Source of the DNA: Candidatus Nanopelagicales bacterium
GTDB taxonomy: Bacteria; Actinomycetota; Actinomycetes; S36-B12; UBA5976
Direction of reading: 5' to 3'
DNA length: 9,645 nucleotides
Assembly: GCA_021742025.1 (NCBI GenBank)
Contig: JAIOWT010000027.1
Location: forward strand, 1 to 9,645
Position 1 is the first letter of the stretch. Each line of letters begins with the position of its first letter. The notes below the pieces were generated by a model. It searched no databases. It saw only the letters and a program-made list of their open reading frames with translations, and was not told the DNA's origin. Made by a program: the position numbers and the translations under genes. This document shows, piece by piece, positions 6,879-9,645 of the stretch.

Positions 6879-7083
6879 GTCGCCGCAGGTCGAAAGCCCA
6901 ATAAATGGTTCTTGCCGGTTTTGTTTAGAACTTAATGTTTCAGCGCCCCTGAGGCGGTGCTGCTACGTTCCAACAAAATTGAGTTTGCCATAACTAATGG
7001 GTTTCCAGCAAATTGCCCGCAGAATGCCACGAATTAGTGGGTGCATATATATGCTTAGAGCACCACCTACTGAAAGCTTCCTC
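6879..7083. other. Divergent intergenic region between rplS and the methyltransferase gene
   Basis: About 200 bases separate the two divergent starts and must hold promoters for both unless rplS is read from trmD. Visible structure is a GC-rich imperfect stem at 6941-6962 (CAGCGCC against GGTGCTG, with one G-T pair) and a perfect 12-base palindrome GCATATATATGC at 7043-7054. The palindrome contains TATATA-type -10 sequence in the right place for transcription toward the methyltransferase ATG at 7084. I could not find a convincing -35 partner for either gene. The methyltransferase frame stays open back to an ATG at 6997, so part of this stretch may be coding. Confidence 0.5.
7043..7054. promoter_or_regulatory. 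Palindrome GCATATATATGC, possible -10 region or operator
   Basis: This is a perfect 12-base palindrome 30 bases upstream of the chosen methyltransferase start. It includes overlapping TATATA/TATATG hexamers suitable as a -10 box, and its symmetry would suit a dimeric repressor. There is no clear -35 box. One alternative ATG (7051) lies inside it. By eye only. Confidence 0.3.
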
Positions 7084-7953
7084 ATGCCCAGGCCAGATCC
7101 GCAAATTACCAAAGCGCGGCTTGGCAATCCCCGAGTAACGGGCAAAGAACAGTTCTACACGCCACCTGAAGTTGCAAATCGCATTCTGCGCAATGTTGAG
7201 CGAAGAATTGGCGACCTGTCTGGGCAGACTTTACTTGAACCTGCTGGTGGAACCGGCGCGTTTGTTGACGCGGCAAAAGCACATGGCCTAACTAAAGTCA
7301 TCAGTTTCGATATTGAACCGCATCACAAGAAAATTCTCCGTGGAGATTTCTTGGCACAAGAGATTGATAAGACCGGATTACTGACAATCACCAATCCCCC
7401 GTTTGGCAGGAACAACTCGTTATCGATTCCATTTTTTAACAAAGCTGCGCAAGTTTCAGATTTGATTGTCTTTATAGTTCCAAGATCCTGGCGTAAATGG
7501 TCGGTGCAAAATCGGCTAAACCAAAACTTCCATCTAGTGCGCGATGACGAGTTAACTATTAACTATGTCGATGTAAATGGCCAAGACTCTCATGCCAAAG
7601 ATAGGTTAAGGACTTGTGTTCAGTACTGGGAGCGCAAATCTAAGCTGCGCCCGATTGTAAAAGTTAAAGACATGGGAATAATTGAGCGCACCACGCCGGA
7701 ACTTGCTGATGCTGCCATGACTCTTTTTGGTTACAACTGCGGAAAACTAACAACAGACTTTGAGCGCAGGAAAGTTACTACTCAGATGTATTTGAACTTT
7801 AAACACCCCCGCGCAAAGAAGGCAATTGAGAGTTCAGACTTTTCAAAGTTCTATATGAATACCGCTTATACCGAAGCGCTTTCCTTGCCAGAAATTAACT
7901 ATGTGTTAAACGAGTACATTTATGGCGATCCGATGGTGCAATTACTCAGCTAG
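7084..7953 (+). CDS. Stand-alone class I SAM-dependent methyltransferase, N6-adenine type (NPPF)
   Basis: The 289-residue protein has the motif order of amino-methyltransferases acting on adenine (or N4-cytosine). FYTPP (24-28) precedes the SAM-binding motif I LLEPAGGTGAF (50-60); the acidic motif II is FDIE (75-78); RGDF follows at 86-89; and the catalytic motif IV is NPPF (104-107). DLIVFIVPRSW (127-137) and TCVQYWERK (178-186) match later strands of such enzymes, and a C-terminal NTAYTEALSL motif (259-268) resembles endings seen in phage-type adenine methylases. No target-recognition domain, endonuclease or specificity gene is visible, so I call it orphan; the substrate could be DNA or RNA. 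ATG 7084 starts just before the conserved core; ATGs at 6997, 7024 and 7051 are alternatives. It runs against the surrounding genes, and its stop is four bases from the trmD stop. Its base composition is not obviously different from its neighbours. Confidence 0.8.
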   Translation: MPRPDPQITKARLGNPRVTGKEQFYTPPEVANRILRNVERRIGDLSGQTLLEPAGGTGAFVDAAKAHGLTKVISFDIEPHHKKILRGDFLAQEIDKTGLLTITNPPFGRNNSLSIPFFNKAAQVSDLIVFIVPRSWRKWSVQNRLNQNFHLVRDDELTINYVDVNGQDSHAKDRLRTCVQYWERKSKLRPIVKVKDMGIIERTTPELADAAMTLFGYNCGKLTTDFERRKVTTQMYLNFKHPRAKKAIESSDFSKFYMNTAYTEALSLPEINYVLNEYIYGDPMVQLLS

Positions 7954-7957
7954 GTAT

Positions 7958-8650
7958 CTAGCCCATTAGGTCAGGTCGATTCTGCGCAGTACGTAATTTT
8001 GCTTGCTCGTGCTTCCAGGCTGAGATCTTGGCATGATCACCAGAAGTTAAAACTTGAGGAACTTCCAAATCACGCCAAACTGGTGGACGAGTGTAGACCG
8101 GGCCTTCTAGCAAGTTTTCCATCGCGCCAACTGCAAATGAATCGTCTGCAAAACTTTCCTGATTTCCAAGAACGCCAGGAACTAATCGGGCAATGGCTTC
8201 GACCATTACAAGTACGGCAACTTCCCCACCAGCCAGTACGTAATCACCGATCGAAATTTCTTCAACATGAATCTTGTTCTTGTAATGCTCCGCTACTCGG
8301 GAATCAATACCTTCATAACGGCCACAAGCAAAGACGATGTGCTTGGCTTTGGAAAGTTCAGTCGCAAGCGTTTGCGTGAATGGCTTTCCGGATGGAGTTG
8401 GAATTATCAAAATAGTTTCAGAAGTAGTGAATTCGTCTATGGCATCACCCCACGGTTCAGGCTTCATAACCATTCCGGGTCCGCCACCATATGGCGAATC
8501 GTCTACGGTTTGATGTTTATCGGTTGTGTAACCACGTAAGTCTTTAATGGTTACGGAAATCAAACCATCTTCAATTGCTTTGCCCATTAAGGAAAGTTCA
8601 AGTGGCTTTAGATAATCCGGGAAAACTGTGATGACATCAAACTTCAACAT
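7958..8650 (-). CDS. trmD: tRNA (guanine-N1-)-methyltransferase TrmD
   Basis: TrmD methylates G37 next to the anticodon in a set of tRNAs, preventing +1 frameshifts, and works as a dimer with a SPOUT trefoil-knot SAM site. The 230 residues carry the family motifs: MLKFDVITVFPDY at the start, DSPYGGGPGMVM (51-62), the SAM-site segments FACGRYEGID (107-116) and ISIGDYVLAGGE (132-143), the region around ADDSF (168-172) that holds the catalytic aspartate, and LLEGPVYTRP with TSGDHAKI (180-209). ATG 8650 overlaps the rimM stop by one base (TGATG), and AGGAAG just upstream is a strong ribosome binding site, so it is translationally coupled to rimM. It ends four bases from the convergent methyltransferase gene with no terminator between. 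Normally rplS follows directly. Confidence 0.97.
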   Translation of the reverse strand: MLKFDVITVFPDYLKPLELSLMGKAIEDGLISVTIKDLRGYTTDKHQTVDDSPYGGGPGMVMKPEPWGDAIDEFTTSETILIIPTPSGKPFTQTLATELSKAKHIVFACGRYEGIDSRVAEHYKNKIHVEEISIGDYVLAGGEVAVLVMVEAIARLVPGVLGNQESFADDSFAVGAMENLLEGPVYTRPPVWRDLEVPQVLTSGDHAKISAWKHEQAKLRTAQNRPDLMG

Positions 8651-9186
8651 CAGACTTCCTCGTCCCTGACAACTATTGCCTCTAATTCATTAAGCAAGCC
8701 AGGAGGAGGCGTGATAGTTACGGTTTTAGTGTCTAAATCAATCTCAGGAACAAATTCCATGACAAATGGAATTAGCACTTCAGTGTCACCCTCGCGAGTT
8801 ACCGAAAGTAGATCTTGGCTTGGCAAGTGAATGACTTCACCAATCACTCCAACTAAAGATCCGTCTTCGAGCTTCACGTTTAACCCAACGAGTTGGTGAT
8901 CGTAAAACTCTTCAGGATCTTCGGGTAACTCCGTTGGGTCTACTTCGATCGTTAAGGTTTGTCCGCGTAAAGATTCAGCAGCAGTGCGATCTTCAATGCC
9001 TGCGAAGTGAACAACAAAACGCCCACTGTGCCATTTGGAGGTGGCAACAGTGAGCGTTGTGCTATCAGAAGTCATCAAAACCGTTCCATCTGCATAGCGA
9101 TGATCTGGTTCATCTGTCATTGGTTCAACGAAAAGGTCGCCGCGCACGCCATGTGCTCGGCCAATGCGCCCGATTACGAGCTGCAT
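8650..9186 (-). CDS. rimM: Ribosome maturation factor RimM
   Basis: RimM assists 30S subunit maturation by binding S19 and helping fold the 3' domain of 16S rRNA. The 178-residue protein has the two usual domains: an N-terminal RimM beta-barrel (about 3-85) starting VIGRIGRAHGVRGDLFVEPMTDEP, and a C-terminal PRC-barrel (about 95-170) with EFYDHQLVGLNV, GEVIHLPSQDLLSV and VLIPFVMEFVPEID, followed by the PPPGLL ending. ATG 9186 lies three bases after the khpA stop, with GGAAGG six bases upstream as a strong ribosome binding site placed over the khpA 3' end. It overlaps trmD by one base. The rpsP-khpA-rimM-trmD run is a classical translation operon, and nothing about this copy is unusual. Confidence 0.96.
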   Translation of the reverse strand: MQLVIGRIGRAHGVRGDLFVEPMTDEPDHRYADGTVLMTSDSTTLTVATSKWHSGRFVVHFAGIEDRTAAESLRGQTLTIEVDPTELPEDPEEFYDHQLVGLNVKLEDGSLVGVIGEVIHLPSQDLLSVTREGDTEVLIPFVMEFVPEIDLDTKTVTITPPPGLLNELEAIVVRDEEV

Positions 9187-9189
9187 TGA

Positions 9190-9426
9190 TTACCTTCCGT
9201 CGACGTCAAGAATGTCGATGCGCACATTGCCTTTATCGGACAATGCGTTTACGACAGTGCGAAGTGCAGTTGCGGTGCGACCGGCTTTGCCGATAACCCG
9301 TCCCATGTCTTCAGGATTGAGCTTGACCTCAAGTGTTGCACCCCGACGGTTGTTCTCACGAACGACCACATCGTCTGGGTGATCAACAATTCCTTTTACG
9401 AGGTGTTCTAAAGTCTCGTCAAGCAT
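9190..9426 (-). CDS. khpA: KH-domain RNA-binding protein KhpA
   Basis: This is a 78-residue single KH-domain protein of the KhpA (YlqC) family, a small cytoplasmic RNA-binding protein that in other bacteria partners KhpB and affects cell division and translation. The RNA-binding loop GKAG lies in GRVIGKAGRTATALR (about 42-56), preceded by LEVKLNPEDM and followed by RIDILDVDG. The length and the place between rpsP and rimM are typical. ATG 9426 lies three bases after the rpsP stop, with AGAGG upstream as ribosome binding site. Spacing on both sides is tight, so it is probably transcribed and translated with its neighbours. Confidence 0.94.
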   Translation of the reverse strand: MLDETLEHLVKGIVDHPDDVVVRENNRRGATLEVKLNPEDMGRVIGKAGRTATALRTVVNALSDKGNVRIDILDVDGR

Positions 9427-9429
9427 TGC

Positions 9430-9645
9430 TTAAGCCTCTTCAGCTACAGCTTCAGCAGCCTCGGCCACAACTTCAGCTTCGGCTACAACAGCTTCAACTG
9501 TTTCTTCAACAGTTGCTTCAACTACTTCTTCAACTTTTCGTACTACTGCTTCGGCGGACCCAGCCGCTGCTCCTTCTGCAACAACTTCACCAGTGCTTAC
9601 TTCCGGCGCAACATCATGGCTAGCGATGATGGCGGCGGCCACCTT
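9430..9645 (-). CDS. rpsP: C-terminal part of 30S ribosomal protein S16 (partial, runs off the right edge)
   Basis: Only the last 71 codons and the stop are in the window; the gene continues beyond base 9645. The visible part starts KVAAAIIASHDVAPEV and then becomes a tail built almost only from Ala, Glu and Val (VEEVVEATVEETVEAVV and similar). The conserved S16 body is not visible. I assign it from position, as rpsP precedes khpA-rimM-trmD in actinobacteria, and because actinobacterial S16 often carries an Ala/Glu-rich C-terminal extension. The tail is probably helical or disordered. At DNA level it is an imperfect repeat of GCTTCAAC-like units on the plus strand. The stop is three bases before khpA. 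A different protein with an Ala/Glu tail cannot be excluded. Confidence 0.65.
   Translation of the reverse strand, partial: KVAAAIIASHDVAPEVSTGEVVAEGAAAGSAEAVVRKVEEVVEATVEETVEAVVAEAEVVAEAAEAVAEEA

Noticed and set aside
6941..6962. Terminator for trmD or an L19 leader riboregulator
   Set aside because: The stem is imperfect, includes a G-T pair and a mismatch, and has no T-run; I know of no leader motif I could match to it by eye.
6997..7083. N-terminal extension of the methyltransferase from ATG 6997
   Set aside because: The extra 29 residues show no conserved motif and the stretch contains a likely promoter palindrome, so ATG 7084 is preferred, though the longer form is not excluded.
7084..7953. 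Complete restriction-modification system
   Set aside because: No endonuclease or specificity subunit lies beside the methyltransferase; both neighbours are core translation genes.
7999..8379. Plus-strand open frame antisense to trmD
   Set aside because: trmD has all its family motifs here; the antisense frame shows no domain.
9333..9623. Plus-strand open frame rich in Leu and Gln over the right edge
   Set aside because: It is antisense to the Ala/Glu/Val tail of the rpsP-position gene; the bias comes from the repetitive tail, and it has no recognisable domain.

Overview
The window reads as a stretch of a compact, moderate-GC actinobacterial chromosome. Gene order, compared from memory with well-known actinobacteria such as Mycobacterium, is the standard translation and competence block: rpsP, khpA, rimM, trmD, rplS, lepB, rnhB, DUF2469, yraN, comM, dprA, xerC and an M23-like peptidase gene. 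DUF2469 is itself a marker of Actinobacteria. Tight spacing, overlapping starts and stops, and only moderate GC suggest a small streamlined free-living actinobacterium such as the freshwater acI/Nanopelagicales group. That assignment is inference.

Layout. Bases 1-175 are a left edge with no convincing gene. A secreted M23-like protein (176-781, +) converges on xerC, and their stop codons overlap. Bases 682-792 at this junction hold a cluster of short direct and inverted repeats that also encode the M23 tail. From 778 to 6860 the minus strand carries xerC, dprA, comM, yraN, the DUF2469 gene, rnhB, lepB and rplS. A clear rho-independent terminator lies between rplS and lepB. A stand-alone adenine-methyltransferase-type gene (7084-7953, +) interrupts the block between rplS and trmD in the opposite direction. 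From 7958 to the right edge the minus strand carries trmD, rimM, khpA and the 3' end of rpsP.

Functions. The right-hand genes serve ribosome and tRNA maturation: S16, the KH RNA chaperone, RimM for 30S processing, TrmD for tRNA m1G37, and L19. The centre holds secretion (signal peptidase I), R-loop and ribonucleotide removal (RNase HII), an unassigned conserved protein and a YraN nuclease-like protein. The left holds DNA uptake and recombination (ComM, DprA) and chromosome dimer resolution (XerC). Most of this is ordinary core genome. The parts worth a second look are the antiparallel methyltransferase, the repeat cluster that extends the M23 protein, the lost zinc-ligand histidine in that protein, and the terminator that splits the operon. 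I see no CRISPR array, insertion sequence, tRNA, rRNA or prophage.
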